DNA from: an uncultured Bacteroidia bacterium
GTDB taxonomy: Bacteria; Bacteroidota; Bacteroidia; Bacteroidales; UBA932
Assembly (NCBI GenBank): GCA_902788175.1
Contig: CADAJF010000017.1
Span: 1 to 46,705 of the forward strand
DNA length: 46,705 bases
Direction of reading: 5' to 3'
Shown here: positions 17,078 through 25,312 of the stretch, piece by piece
How the letters are laid out: each line of letters begins with the position of its first letter
How positions within the stretch are numbered: the first letter of the stretch is position 1
Program-made: the position numbers and the translations under genes
The notes under the pieces: model-generated
Databases searched by the model: none
Told to the model about the DNA's origin: nothing
What the model saw: only the letters and a program-made list of their open reading frames with translations

Positions 17078-18339
17078 TGAGAGAACTTTTCCACGAAATA
17101 GGGAGCACCCTGCGGCAGAACAAGTTGCGCACGGCCCTCACGGGCCTTGCAGTGAGCTGGGGCATTTTCCTCCTGATCACCCTGCTGGGCGCCGGCAACG
17201 GACTGATGAACTCCTTCCGCGGCAACATGGACCAGTACGTGAGCCAGAGCATCTCCGTAGAGGGCTGGCGCACCTCCAAGCCCTATGCCGGCTACAAGGA
17301 AAACCGCCGCATCCAGCTGGACCAGCGGGACCTGGAGTATACGAACGGAACGCAGTGGGAAGGAACCATAGAAAATGTGATCAGCGCCACCGCCAGCTCC
17401 AGCGTCAAGCTCACGCTGGAAGGACGCCACGCAGACGGCTGGATGCAGGGGCAGATGCCCCGGCAGCAGGAGCAGGACAAACTCCAGATGGCTGCCGGGC
17501 GCTTTCTCAACGACCAGGACATCCGCGAGCAGCGGAAAGTGATGGTGGTAAGCATGGCCCACGCGAACATCCTCTCTCCTGGGAATCCGGAAGCCCTCAT
17601 CGGCCAATGGGTCAACGCCGGGCAGATTGCCTTCCGCGTGGTGGGCATCTACCACACCAACGAGCAGGATTTCCGCCGCAGCTGCCCCATCCCCTACTCC
17701 ACGTACAAGAGAATCTACGACCGCAGCGACAAAGTGGAATCCATCACTTTCACCGTTGACGGACTGAACTCGCTGGAGCAGCACGAAGCCTTTGAAAACG
17801 AGTATGTGGGCACCCTCCGCCGGATGCACGATGTAGCTCCGGACGACAAACGCGGCATCTGGGTTACGAACGGCTATACCGAGAACCTGCAGATGAACAA
17901 GGCCGCCGGCCTGCTGAACACCGCCCTCTGGATTCTGGGCATGCTTACGCTCATCAGCGGCATCGTGGGCGTGTCCAACATCATGCTCATCACCGTGAAG
18001 GAACGCACGCACGAGTTCGGCATCCGCAAAGCCATCGGCGCCAAGCCCGGCAACATCCTTTCCCTCATTATCACCGAGAGCGTGGTCATCACGGCCCTGT
18101 TCGGCTACCTCGGTATGCTGTTGGGGATGCTGGCCTGCCAGCTGCTGGACAAAACGGTGGGGCAGCGAGGCGTGAATATCGGCTTTGAAACCATCCATAT
18201 GATGGTAAACCCTTCCGTGGACGTGAACACAGCCCTGAATGCCACCCTGCTGCTGATTGCAGCCGGCACCCTGGCCGGCATGGTTCCGGCGTGGAAAGCC
18301 GCCCGTGTCAAACCCATTGAAGCCCTTAGAGCAGAATGA
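17077..18339 (+). CDS. ABC transporter permease, FtsX/MacB family (420 aa)
   Basis: It is an inner membrane permease of the MacB type. It has one membrane segment near the N-terminus (about residues 20-42), a large periplasmic domain (MacB_PCD-like), and three C-terminal membrane segments with the FtsX-type sequence GIVGVSNIMLITVKERTHEF and then RKAIGAKPGNILSLI. It ends in WKAARVKPIEALRAE, the usual cytoplasmic end of these permeases. The start overlaps the ATPase stop by one base. Its stop overlaps the next gene by four bases (ATGA). With its sister gene it would form a heterodimeric permease. Confidence 0.93.
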   Translation: MRELFHEIGSTLRQNKLRTALTGLAVSWGIFLLITLLGAGNGLMNSFRGNMDQYVSQSISVEGWRTSKPYAGYKENRRIQLDQRDLEYTNGTQWEGTIENVISATASSSVKLTLEGRHADGWMQGQMPRQQEQDKLQMAAGRFLNDQDIREQRKVMVVSMAHANILSPGNPEALIGQWVNAGQIAFRVVGIYHTNEQDFRRSCPIPYSTYKRIYDRSDKVESITFTVDGLNSLEQHEAFENEYVGTLRRMHDVAPDDKRGIWVTNGYTENLQMNKAAGLLNTALWILGMLTLISGIVGVSNIMLITVKERTHEFGIRKAIGAKPGNILSLIITESVVITALFGYLGMLLGMLACQLLDKTVGQRGVNIGFETIHMMVNPSVDVNTALNATLLLIAAGTLAGMVPAWKAARVKPIEALRAE

Positions 18340-19589
18340 AACTCCGATTCGATACCGACACTTTCCGGGAAATCCTGGACAGCCTCCTTCGCAACAAGAG
18401 CAGGAGCTTTCTCACGGGCTTCGGCGTGTTCTGGGGTGTATTTATGCTGATGCTCCTGAGCGGCGGAGGCCGGGGTTTCAAGCAAATGCTGAACAACGAG
18501 TTCGAAGGCTTTGCCCAGAACACCTGCATCCTCTTTGCCAACCAGACTTCCAAGCCCTACAAAGGCTTCAAGGAAGGCCGGTTCTGGGAGATGACCTATG
18601 ACGACGTGGACCGCCTGAAGAACCTGATGCCGGAGCTGGAAACCGTCTCCCCCACCGTGGCCCTATGGGGAAAGACTGTCGTCCGAGGGGATGTCGTCTC
18701 GTCCAGGGCCGTTGTCAAGGGTACCCGGGCCGATTACGCCCTCATCGAGACGCCCAAACTCAAATACGGCCGCTACATCAACGACACGGACAACGCCCAG
18801 GAGCGGAAGGTGTGCGTGATAGGCAAACGGGTGTACAACGAACTGTTCCCGGAAGGGGGCGACCCCTGCGGGCAGCGCATCCGCATTGACGGCGCCTACT
18901 ACAGCGTCATCGGCGTCAACTGGAACGAAGGCGGCATCAACATCAACGGCAACGCGGCCGATATGGTCATCATTCCCATCAACCAGGCCCGGAAGGCCTA
19001 CAACCTGGGAAACGCCATCCAGCTGCTGTGTTTCACCGCCAAGGAAGGCTTTGTGATGAGCGACCTCACCCCTCGTGCGCGGGAAATCATCTGCCGGGCC
19101 CACTATGTGGATCCCACCGACGAGCAGGCCCTGTTCCTTCTCAACACCCAGCTTATCTTCGGCATTGTGGACAACCTTTTCAAAGGCGTGAACTTCATTA
19201 TCTGGCTCATCGGCCTGGGTACGCTGCTGGCCGGCGTAGTGGGCGTATCCAACATCATGATGGTGAGCGTCCGTGAAAGGACCACGGAAATTGGCATCCG
19301 CCGGGCCATCGGCGCCACGCCCCGGCAGATCCTGGGCCAGATTATCTCCGAGAGCATCGTGCTCACGCTGGTGGCCGGCATGTCGGGCATTGTGTTCAGC
19401 GTGCTCATCCTGTACGGGGTAGAACTGGGCACGATGGAAGACGGCATCCTGGAGGCGCCCTTCCAGGTGCCCTTCTGGACGGCTATGCTGGCCGCCTCGC
19501 TGCTTGCTGTCCTGGGCGTAGTGGCCGGTCTGATGCCCGCCCTCCGCGCCATGCGCATCAAACCCGTGGACGCCATGAGAGATGAATAA
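18336..19589 (+). CDS. ABC transporter permease, FtsX/MacB family, second subunit (417 aa)
   Basis: It is a second inner membrane permease with the same plan as its neighbour. It has an N-terminal membrane segment (LLRNKSRSFLTGFGVFWGVF), a periplasmic domain and three C-terminal segments with GVVGVSNIMMVSVRERTTEI and RRAIGATPRQILGQI. It ends in MRIKPVDAMRDE. The four-base overlap with the upstream gene indicates translational coupling. The two permeases are diverged paralogues, a common arrangement in Bacteroidetes MacB-type efflux operons. The adaptor gene follows after 16 bases. Confidence 0.93.
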   Translation: MKLRFDTDTFREILDSLLRNKSRSFLTGFGVFWGVFMLMLLSGGGRGFKQMLNNEFEGFAQNTCILFANQTSKPYKGFKEGRFWEMTYDDVDRLKNLMPELETVSPTVALWGKTVVRGDVVSSRAVVKGTRADYALIETPKLKYGRYINDTDNAQERKVCVIGKRVYNELFPEGGDPCGQRIRIDGAYYSVIGVNWNEGGININGNAADMVIIPINQARKAYNLGNAIQLLCFTAKEGFVMSDLTPRAREIICRAHYVDPTDEQALFLLNTQLIFGIVDNLFKGVNFIIWLIGLGTLLAGVVGVSNIMMVSVRERTTEIGIRRAIGATPRQILGQIISESIVLTLVAGMSGIVFSVLILYGVELGTMEDGILEAPFQVPFWTAMLAASLLAVLGVVAGLMPALRAMRIKPVDAMRDE

Positions 19590-19605
19590 TAATTGTTAGT
19601 TATAT

Positions 19606-20697
19606 ATGAAAAAAATTGGTAAACTCTTGTTATTTGCGCTTCTCGCCCTTGTCTTTCTGGGCACTTTCTTCTACCTTTTCAAGCGCTCCCAACCCAAGGA
19701 AATCCAGTACCAGGAGCTGTCTCCCGCCATGGGCAGCATCTCCCGGAGTACGGTGGTCACCGGCAAAATCCAGCCCCGCGACGAGGTGAACGTCAAGCCC
19801 CAGATCAGCGGCATTGTGGCAGAGCTTTACAAAGAGGCCGGCCAGACGGTGCAGGCAGGCGAAGTCATCGCCAAACTCAAAGTCATCCCCGACATGGGCC
19901 AGCTCTCCAGCGCCCAGAGCCGCGTGCGCCTGAGCGAAGTGAACCTCAAGCAGGCCCAGACCAATTACCAGCGCGAGAAGGCCCTTTTCGACAAGCAGCT
20001 GGTCAGTCCCGAAGAGTTCGAGAGAGTCCAGCAGACCCTGCGCCAGGCCGAGGAAGAGCACGCCATTGCCAAGGAAACCCTGGAGATTGTGCGCGACGGC
20101 GTCTCCTCCTCCAACAAGAGCGGGAGCACCACCCTGGTCCGTTCCACCATCTCGGGTCTCATCCTGGACGTACCCGTGAAAGTGGGTAACTCCGTCATCA
20201 ATTCCAACACCTTCAACGACGGCACCACCATCGCCACCGTGGCCAACATGAATGACCTCATCTTCGACGGCAACATCGACGAGACAGAGGTGGGACGCCT
20301 CGGCATCGGCCTTCCCGTCCGCATCACCGTGGGCGCCCTGCAGGACTTTTCCTTCGACGCGGCCCTGGAGTACATCTCCCCCAAGGCCACCGAGTCGGGC
20401 GGTGCCAACCTCTTCGAAATCAAGGCTTCCGTGAGCGTTCCTGACAGCGTGACCATCCGCAGCGGCTACAGCGCCAACGCAGAGATTGTGCTCCAGGAGG
20501 CGAAGGACGTCCTCACCATCCCGGAAAGCGCCATCCAGTACGACGGGGACAAAACCTACGTCTTTCTAAAAGAGGGCGACGAATTTGTGCGCCGTGACGT
20601 TGTGACCGGCCTTTCCGACGGCGTGAACATCGAAATCAAGGATGGTCTCCAAGAAGGCGACACCGTCCGCGGTCCCCAAATCATCAGCGGTAAGTAA
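19606..20697 (+). CDS. HlyD/MacA-type periplasmic adaptor protein (363 aa)
   Basis: It is a membrane fusion protein that would bridge the ABC permeases to the outer membrane channel. An N-terminal membrane anchor spans residues 5-24. The biotinyl-lipoyl-like half motifs follow (VKPQISGIVAELYKEAGQTV and, after the hairpin, STISGLILDVPVKVGNSV). Between them is a coiled-coil hairpin (about residues 100-165, rich in Q, E, A and L). Beta-barrel and membrane-proximal domains make up the rest. The length is normal for RND/MacA adaptors. It sits in the order ATPase, permease, permease, adaptor, outer membrane factor, which strongly supports one tripartite exporter. Confidence 0.93.
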   Translation: MKKIGKLLLFALLALVFLGTFFYLFKRSQPKEIQYQELSPAMGSISRSTVVTGKIQPRDEVNVKPQISGIVAELYKEAGQTVQAGEVIAKLKVIPDMGQLSSAQSRVRLSEVNLKQAQTNYQREKALFDKQLVSPEEFERVQQTLRQAEEEHAIAKETLEIVRDGVSSSNKSGSTTLVRSTISGLILDVPVKVGNSVINSNTFNDGTTIATVANMNDLIFDGNIDETEVGRLGIGLPVRITVGALQDFSFDAALEYISPKATESGGANLFEIKASVSVPDSVTIRSGYSANAEIVLQEAKDVLTIPESAIQYDGDKTYVFLKEGDEFVRRDVVTGLSDGVNIEIKDGLQEGDTVRGPQIISGK

Positions 20698-20703
20698 CAA
20701 GCC

Positions 20704-22020
20704 ATGAAAGCACTTCTGATTGCCCTGGCCCTTACGCAGGCCACCACCGGCACCTCCCTGCCGGACCTGAGCCATCCCTGGTCGCTCCAGGAATGCATCC
20801 AGTGGGCACTGGAGCACAACCTCAGCGTAGCCCAGCAGCAGAACAACCTCTCCCAGTCGGAGATTGACCAGAACACCGCCCAGTGGAGCTGGGTCCCCAA
20901 CCTGAGCGCATCGGCCAGTGAAAACTGGAGCTTCGGGCGCGGTCTGGGCGGAAACAATACCTACGAGCGTGGAAACAGCGCCTCCACCAGCCTGAGCCTG
21001 GGAAGCAGCATGCCCCTGTTCGACGGCCTGGCAACGCCTGCTCGCATAGAACTGGCCCGCCTGAACCTGGAAGCCGCCACCAAGGACCTGGAAAAAGTGA
21101 AGGACGACGTCTCCGTCTCCGTAGCCCAGGCCTATGTCCAGATTCTCTACAACCTGGAAATCCTGGACGTGGCCGCAGAGCAGGTGGCCGTGGACTCGCT
21201 GCAGGTGGTCCGGCTGCAGGGGATGCTGGACAATGGCAAGGCATCGGCCGCTGAGCTTTCCCAGCAGAAGGCTTCCCTGGCGCAGAGCCGCCTTTCGCAG
21301 GTGCAGGCACAGAACAATGTGCGCACCGCCCTGCTGGATATGGCCCAGCTGCTGGAACTTCCCCAGTGGGAGGACTTCCGCATCCAGCGGCCGCTGCTGC
21401 AGATGCAGTCCATCCCGCTTCACTCCCCCGACCAGATTTACGCCGATGCCCTGGGCATCCGCCCCGCCATCCGGGCCGAGGAACTCCGCCTCCAGGGCAT
21501 GGACCAGTCCATCCGCATTGCCAAGGCGCAGCAGCTCCCCTCCCTCTCCCTGTCGGGCGGCCTGGGTTCCAACTATTACACCAATTTCGAGGGCCAGGGC
21601 TTCTGGGACCAGCTGGGCAACAACTTCAGCCAGTACGTGGGCCTGTCGCTGAACATCCCCATCTTCACGCGCTTCAGCGCCCGGAACCAGGTGCGCTCGG
21701 CCCGGCTCAACCGCAGCCAGCAGGAGCTCCAGCTCCAGCGCAGCAAGAATGCGCTTTATAAGGAGATTGTGTCGGCCTGGAACGGAGCCGTGGCAGCCGG
21801 CGCCAAATGGGAAAGCGCCCGTGAGGCAGAAGCCGCCGCCCGCGACGCCTTCGAGCTGCAGCAGGCCAAGTACGAGAACGGGAAAGCCACCCTCACAGAG
21901 TTCAACGAGTCCCGCAGCCGCCTGGTAAAAGCCCAGTCCGACGCCGCCCAGGCCGTGTGCGAATACCTTTTCCAGAGCCGTCTGGTAGAATTCTACCGCG
22001 GAGTGCCCCTGCAGATGTAG
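20704..22020 (+). CDS. TolC-family outer membrane efflux protein (438 aa)
   Basis: It would form the outer membrane channel of the tripartite exporter. A short signal peptide precedes the mature start (MKALLIALALTQATTGTS). The two internally repeated halves typical of the OEP/TolC fold are visible. Each has a long amphipathic helical stretch (for example WSLQECIQWALEHNLSVAQQ and later IRIAKAQQLPSLSLSGGLGS), and beta segments lie between them. It starts 6 bases after the adaptor stop and ends the operon. It is close in size to other Bacteroidetes TolC-like proteins. Confidence 0.92.
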   Translation: MKALLIALALTQATTGTSLPDLSHPWSLQECIQWALEHNLSVAQQQNNLSQSEIDQNTAQWSWVPNLSASASENWSFGRGLGGNNTYERGNSASTSLSLGSSMPLFDGLATPARIELARLNLEAATKDLEKVKDDVSVSVAQAYVQILYNLEILDVAAEQVAVDSLQVVRLQGMLDNGKASAAELSQQKASLAQSRLSQVQAQNNVRTALLDMAQLLELPQWEDFRIQRPLLQMQSIPLHSPDQIYADALGIRPAIRAEELRLQGMDQSIRIAKAQQLPSLSLSGGLGSNYYTNFEGQGFWDQLGNNFSQYVGLSLNIPIFTRFSARNQVRSARLNRSQQELQLQRSKNALYKEIVSAWNGAVAAGAKWESAREAEAAARDAFELQQAKYENGKATLTEFNESRSRLVKAQSDAAQAVCEYLFQSRLVEFYRGVPLQM

Positions 22021-22029
22021 TTTTTTTGC

Positions 22030-22037
22030 TATTTTTG
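22030..22037 (+). promoter_or_regulatory. Possible -7 box for the polyprenyl synthase gene
   Basis: TATTTTTG fits TAnnTTTG and lies 16 bases before the ATG at 22054. No -33 TTTG is visible at the right distance, so the gene may instead be read from the operon upstream. Confidence 0.35.
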
Positions 22038-22053
22038 CAAAAACATTTGCAGC

Positions 22054-23028
22054 ATGATCCAGGAAAGCATCCTCGAACAGACCTTGAAGGACCTGTTTGC
22101 CCACATCGAGTTCCAGGCGCAGCCCGCCGGCCTGTATGACCCTCTCCGCTACATGATGGCTATCGGCGGAAAAAGGATACGCCCGCGCCTTTGCCTGCTC
22201 TCCTACGGCCTGTTCGCCGATGAGTTTACCCCCCAAATCCTCCAGCCCGCCGCCGGACTGGAGGTATTTCACACCTTCACCCTCATCCACGACGACATCA
22301 TGGACCGCAGCGCCCTGCGGCGCGGACAGCAGACCATCTGGAAAAAGTGGGACGAGGACACCGCCATCCTCAGCGGGGACGTCATGTGCATCGACGCCTT
22401 CAAGCGGGTGTCCAAGGCACCGGCCGCCGTGCTGCCCCAGGTGCTGGATCTGTTCACCAAAACGGCCTCGGAGGTATGTGACGGCCAGCAGCTGGACATG
22501 GAATTCGAGTCCCGCTCGGACGTAACCATGCCCGAGTACATGCAGATGATAGGCCTGAAAACCGGCGTCCTCATAGCCTGCTCTGCGCGCATGGGCGCCC
22601 TTATCGGCGGGGCTGGAGAGACCCGGCAGCAGGCCCTTTACAACTACGGCTACAACCTGGGCCTTGCTTTCCAGGTGGCCGACGACTACCTGGATGCCTA
22701 CGGCGACCAGAAAGTCTTTGGCAAACCCATCGGCGGGGATATCCTCAATGCCAAAAAGTCCTGGCTAAGCATCGAAGCCGCCAGGCTGGGCGCCCCCGGC
22801 TTGGTGGAAGCCCTCAACGCCCCCGCAGAAAGCCCGGAAGAAAAAGCCGCCAAAATTGCCCGCGTCAAAGCCCTCTACGAACAAGTCGGGGTGGCCGATG
22901 CCGCCAAGCGGGAGATTGCCCGCCTAAGCACCCTGGCCATCCGGGAAGCAGAAAGCGCCGCACTGCCCTCAGAGGGCCTTGCAGCGCTGAATGGCTTTGC
23001 CAACTCCCTGGTGGGCCGCACTTTCTAA
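22054..23028 (+). CDS. Polyprenyl diphosphate synthase, trans-isoprenyl type (324 aa)
   Basis: It is a cytoplasmic enzyme that condenses isopentenyl diphosphate with an allylic diphosphate to make a polyprenyl diphosphate, for instance for quinone side chains. GGKRIRPRL binds substrate. The first aspartate-rich motif DDIMD is at residues 80-84 and the second (FQVADDYLD) near residue 206. An aromatic residue at the fifth position before the first motif (Phe75) resembles geranylgeranyl-length enzymes, but product length cannot be fixed from this. It lies 33 bases after tolC. Its stop codon overlaps the stop of the convergent amylase gene by three bases. menA, which uses a polyprenyl diphosphate, lies about 14 kb away. 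Confidence 0.93.
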   Translation: MIQESILEQTLKDLFAHIEFQAQPAGLYDPLRYMMAIGGKRIRPRLCLLSYGLFADEFTPQILQPAAGLEVFHTFTLIHDDIMDRSALRRGQQTIWKKWDEDTAILSGDVMCIDAFKRVSKAPAAVLPQVLDLFTKTASEVCDGQQLDMEFESRSDVTMPEYMQMIGLKTGVLIACSARMGALIGGAGETRQQALYNYGYNLGLAFQVADDYLDAYGDQKVFGKPIGGDILNAKKSWLSIEAARLGAPGLVEALNAPAESPEEKAAKIARVKALYEQVGVADAAKREIARLSTLAIREAESAALPSEGLAALNGFANSLVGRTF

Positions 23029-25256
23029 AGCGCAAATACCACAGAAGAATTCGGTCCCAGGATCAGTGTCTGGTCCTTCACGAAGCCGGTGCCCAGCAGG
23101 GCTACGGGCTTGGACATGTCGTCGGTCACCGCCACCTGCTTTTCCGAGGTAGCCACATTGTGGACCACCAGCAGTTTCTGGCTGCCGGAACTCATGTACC
23201 AGGAAGCGATGGAGGTGCCGGAAAGGCCGGCTTTGGTCATCTCCCCGACGGCAAGGGCCGGATAGGTGTTGCGAAGGCGGCTCCAGGTCCGGTACACTTG
23301 AAGGACGGAAGACTCAGCGGCCGACTGGGCCTCCACGGAGATATCGGCCTTGAGCATGGTGCTGTTCACCTTGTTGTTCACGCCTTTTTTGGCGCAGTCC
23401 TTGCCGGCTTTGTCCCAGAGGATGGGGGCGCGCACATACTCGTCGCCGCCGCTCTTGGTGCCGTAGTAGCCCAGTTCTTCCCCCTGGTACACAAAGGGTT
23501 TGCCGGGTGTGGAGAGCAGCAGCGCGGCGGCCTGTTTCTCCTTGGCCTCGTTTTTCCCTACCCACTCGGCAAAGCGGTCCTGGTCGTGGTTGGTGAGGAA
23601 GAAGGAGGTAATGGCATCCGGACGGACGGAGGTGTGTTCCGTCAAGTAAGTGTTCACGGCATCCACATAGCCGGTGGCGTTCTGGTTACCCAGCATTCCG
23701 CTTACCATACCCCCGTAATTGAACTCAAAGTTGGAAATGAGGCCCTTGTAATACTGTTTTTCAGTTTTGTGGTCTTCCCAGGCCTCTCCCACCATAAAGA
23801 TATCGTCGCTGTGTCCGGCGGCCTTGTAGGCGGCGTCCACGGCCCGGTACCACTGGTCCAGGAAGCGCTGGTTGGCAGAGACAACGTTGTTGTACACCCA
23901 CAGAACTGCATCCAGGCGGAAGCCGTCCACGCCAAGGCCCACCCACTTGGAGGCGGCCTCCACCGTGGCCTTGAAGGCTCCGGAGTTCTCACACTCGGTG
24001 TACTTCCCGTAATTGAGATCCGGCATGGAGGCGTCGAAGGCGGCAAAATAGTTGGAGGACACCCCGCCGAAGATAATGTTACCCACCAGGTCGTTGTTGG
24101 CGTTGGTGTACAGGGAGAAAGGCGTACCAAAACTGATGGGACCGGCGGTGGACGATGCGCCCCACTTGCTGCCGGAGCTCCAGTCCGTCTTGCTGCAAAC
24201 CAGGAAACCCCAGTCAGTATTGAAGTCCAGGGTGAGCTCGTACTTCCCCTCAGCGGTCTTTTTCATCCCCTTGAAACTGTTGCAGTAGATGTACCAGTCG
24301 GAGGTGGAAGGAGGGGTGTCCACGGCTTCCGTGGTTTCTGTCACGGTGACGGTCTTAGCGCTGCTGTCCAGCACAAAGTGCAAGCGGCCCTTGTATCCGG
24401 TAGAGCCGGCCGAAAACGCATGCCAGCCACCCATATTTGAATTTTTGGCCCCGCCATAATTGTCAATTTTGCCGGCGGCTGCATCGGCTGCAGGATTGGA
24501 CGACAGGACATAATAGTCCTTGTACGGGCTGTTTTCAGGGTCCGCCGCTACGCTTTGGAACCAGGCGTTTCCCTTTCCGCTGTGGTTCAGGACAAAGTCC
24601 ATATAAATCTTGATGCCCTTGGCGTGTGCTGCGTCAATGAGGGACTTGAAATCCGCCTCCGAGCCGAAGAGCGGGTTTACGGCGGAATAGTCGTCCACAT
24701 CGTAGCCGTGGTAGGAGCCGGTAGGATGGGCCGGAGACAGCCACAGGGCCGTTACGCCCAGCCCGTCCAGGTAGTCCAGTTTGCTCTCTATGCCCTTGAA
24801 GTCCCCCACCCCGTCGCCGTTGCTGTCGGCGAAGGAGTAAATGAGCAGCTGATAGGTGGTGCTGGCGCGCTTGATGCCGTCAAAAGCGGCCGGCGAAGGG
24901 ACTATAGCCACCTTATTCGCACCCGCCTGCGTTACGCTCACGCTTTCCTTCAGACTGCCCGATGTCACGGTAATGCTGCCGCTGCGGGGAGCATCGGCGC
25001 TGTTGATGTCCACCGTCACGGAGAGGGTGCCATTTCCGCTGCCGGAGGGCGGTGAAACGTGGATCCAGCCCTCCGAGGCCGTAGCCGTCCAGGCCGATGA
25101 TGCATTCACCGACACCAGCTTGGTAGCGCCGTCCTCCTCCGTGAAAGAGAGTGTGACGGGGCTCAGCGAAAGGCTCTCCTGCGGCAGGGGCTCGGGTTTC
25201 TCCCCGCAGCACGCCAGCAGCACAGCCGCCGAAAGGATCCAGACAATGCGTTTCAT
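23025..25256 (-). CDS. susG: SusG-like outer-membrane alpha-amylase (GH13) with BACON domain (743 aa)
   Basis: It would cleave alpha-1,4 links in starch at the cell surface. The start is the ATG at 25254-25256, which gives a lipoprotein signal peptide (MKRIVWILSAAVLLAC). Residues of about 28-112 form a BACON domain (NASSAWTATASEGWIHVSPP). The GH13 catalytic barrel begins near residue 133 (YQLLIYSFADSNGDGVGDF). The catalytic residues are Asp449 (GFRLDA), Glu491 (MVGEAWED) and Asp558 (TNHDQDR). Residues of about 290-400 interrupt the barrel with an aromatic-rich beta segment, in the place where SusG of B. thetaiotaomicron carries CBM58. It is the last gene of the sus operon, 56 bases after the SusE/F-like gene. 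Confidence 0.93.
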   Translation of the reverse strand: MKRIVWILSAAVLLACCGEKPEPLPQESLSLSPVTLSFTEEDGATKLVSVNASSAWTATASEGWIHVSPPSGSGNGTLSVTVDINSADAPRSGSITVTSGSLKESVSVTQAGANKVAIVPSPAAFDGIKRASTTYQLLIYSFADSNGDGVGDFKGIESKLDYLDGLGVTALWLSPAHPTGSYHGYDVDDYSAVNPLFGSEADFKSLIDAAHAKGIKIYMDFVLNHSGKGNAWFQSVAADPENSPYKDYYVLSSNPAADAAAGKIDNYGGAKNSNMGGWHAFSAGSTGYKGRLHFVLDSSAKTVTVTETTEAVDTPPSTSDWYIYCNSFKGMKKTAEGKYELTLDFNTDWGFLVCSKTDWSSGSKWGASSTAGPISFGTPFSLYTNANNDLVGNIIFGGVSSNYFAAFDASMPDLNYGKYTECENSGAFKATVEAASKWVGLGVDGFRLDAVLWVYNNVVSANQRFLDQWYRAVDAAYKAAGHSDDIFMVGEAWEDHKTEKQYYKGLISNFEFNYGGMVSGMLGNQNATGYVDAVNTYLTEHTSVRPDAITSFFLTNHDQDRFAEWVGKNEAKEKQAAALLLSTPGKPFVYQGEELGYYGTKSGGDEYVRAPILWDKAGKDCAKKGVNNKVNSTMLKADISVEAQSAAESSVLQVYRTWSRLRNTYPALAVGEMTKAGLSGTSIASWYMSSGSQKLLVVHNVATSEKQVAVTDDMSKPVALLGTGFVKDQTLILGPNSSVVFAL

Positions 25257-25276
25257 ATTCCAGGTATTATGGCAGA

Positions 25277-25300
25277 CGGGCGTCCGGTCAGGGGCGCCCG
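25277..25300. other. GC-rich stem-loop between the susE/F-like gene and susG
   Basis: CGGGCG (25277-25282) pairs with CGCCCG (25295-25300), with two further G-C pairs inside. It lies in the 56-base gap and could stabilise the upstream mRNA or reduce susG expression relative to the upstream genes. Confidence 0.45.
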
Positions 25301-25312
25301 CCCGAAATAAAC

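Noticed and set aside
17044-18198. Minus-strand open frame of 384 codons opposite the first ABC permease gene
   Set aside because: Shadow of a well-supported permease that is coupled to its neighbours by overlaps.
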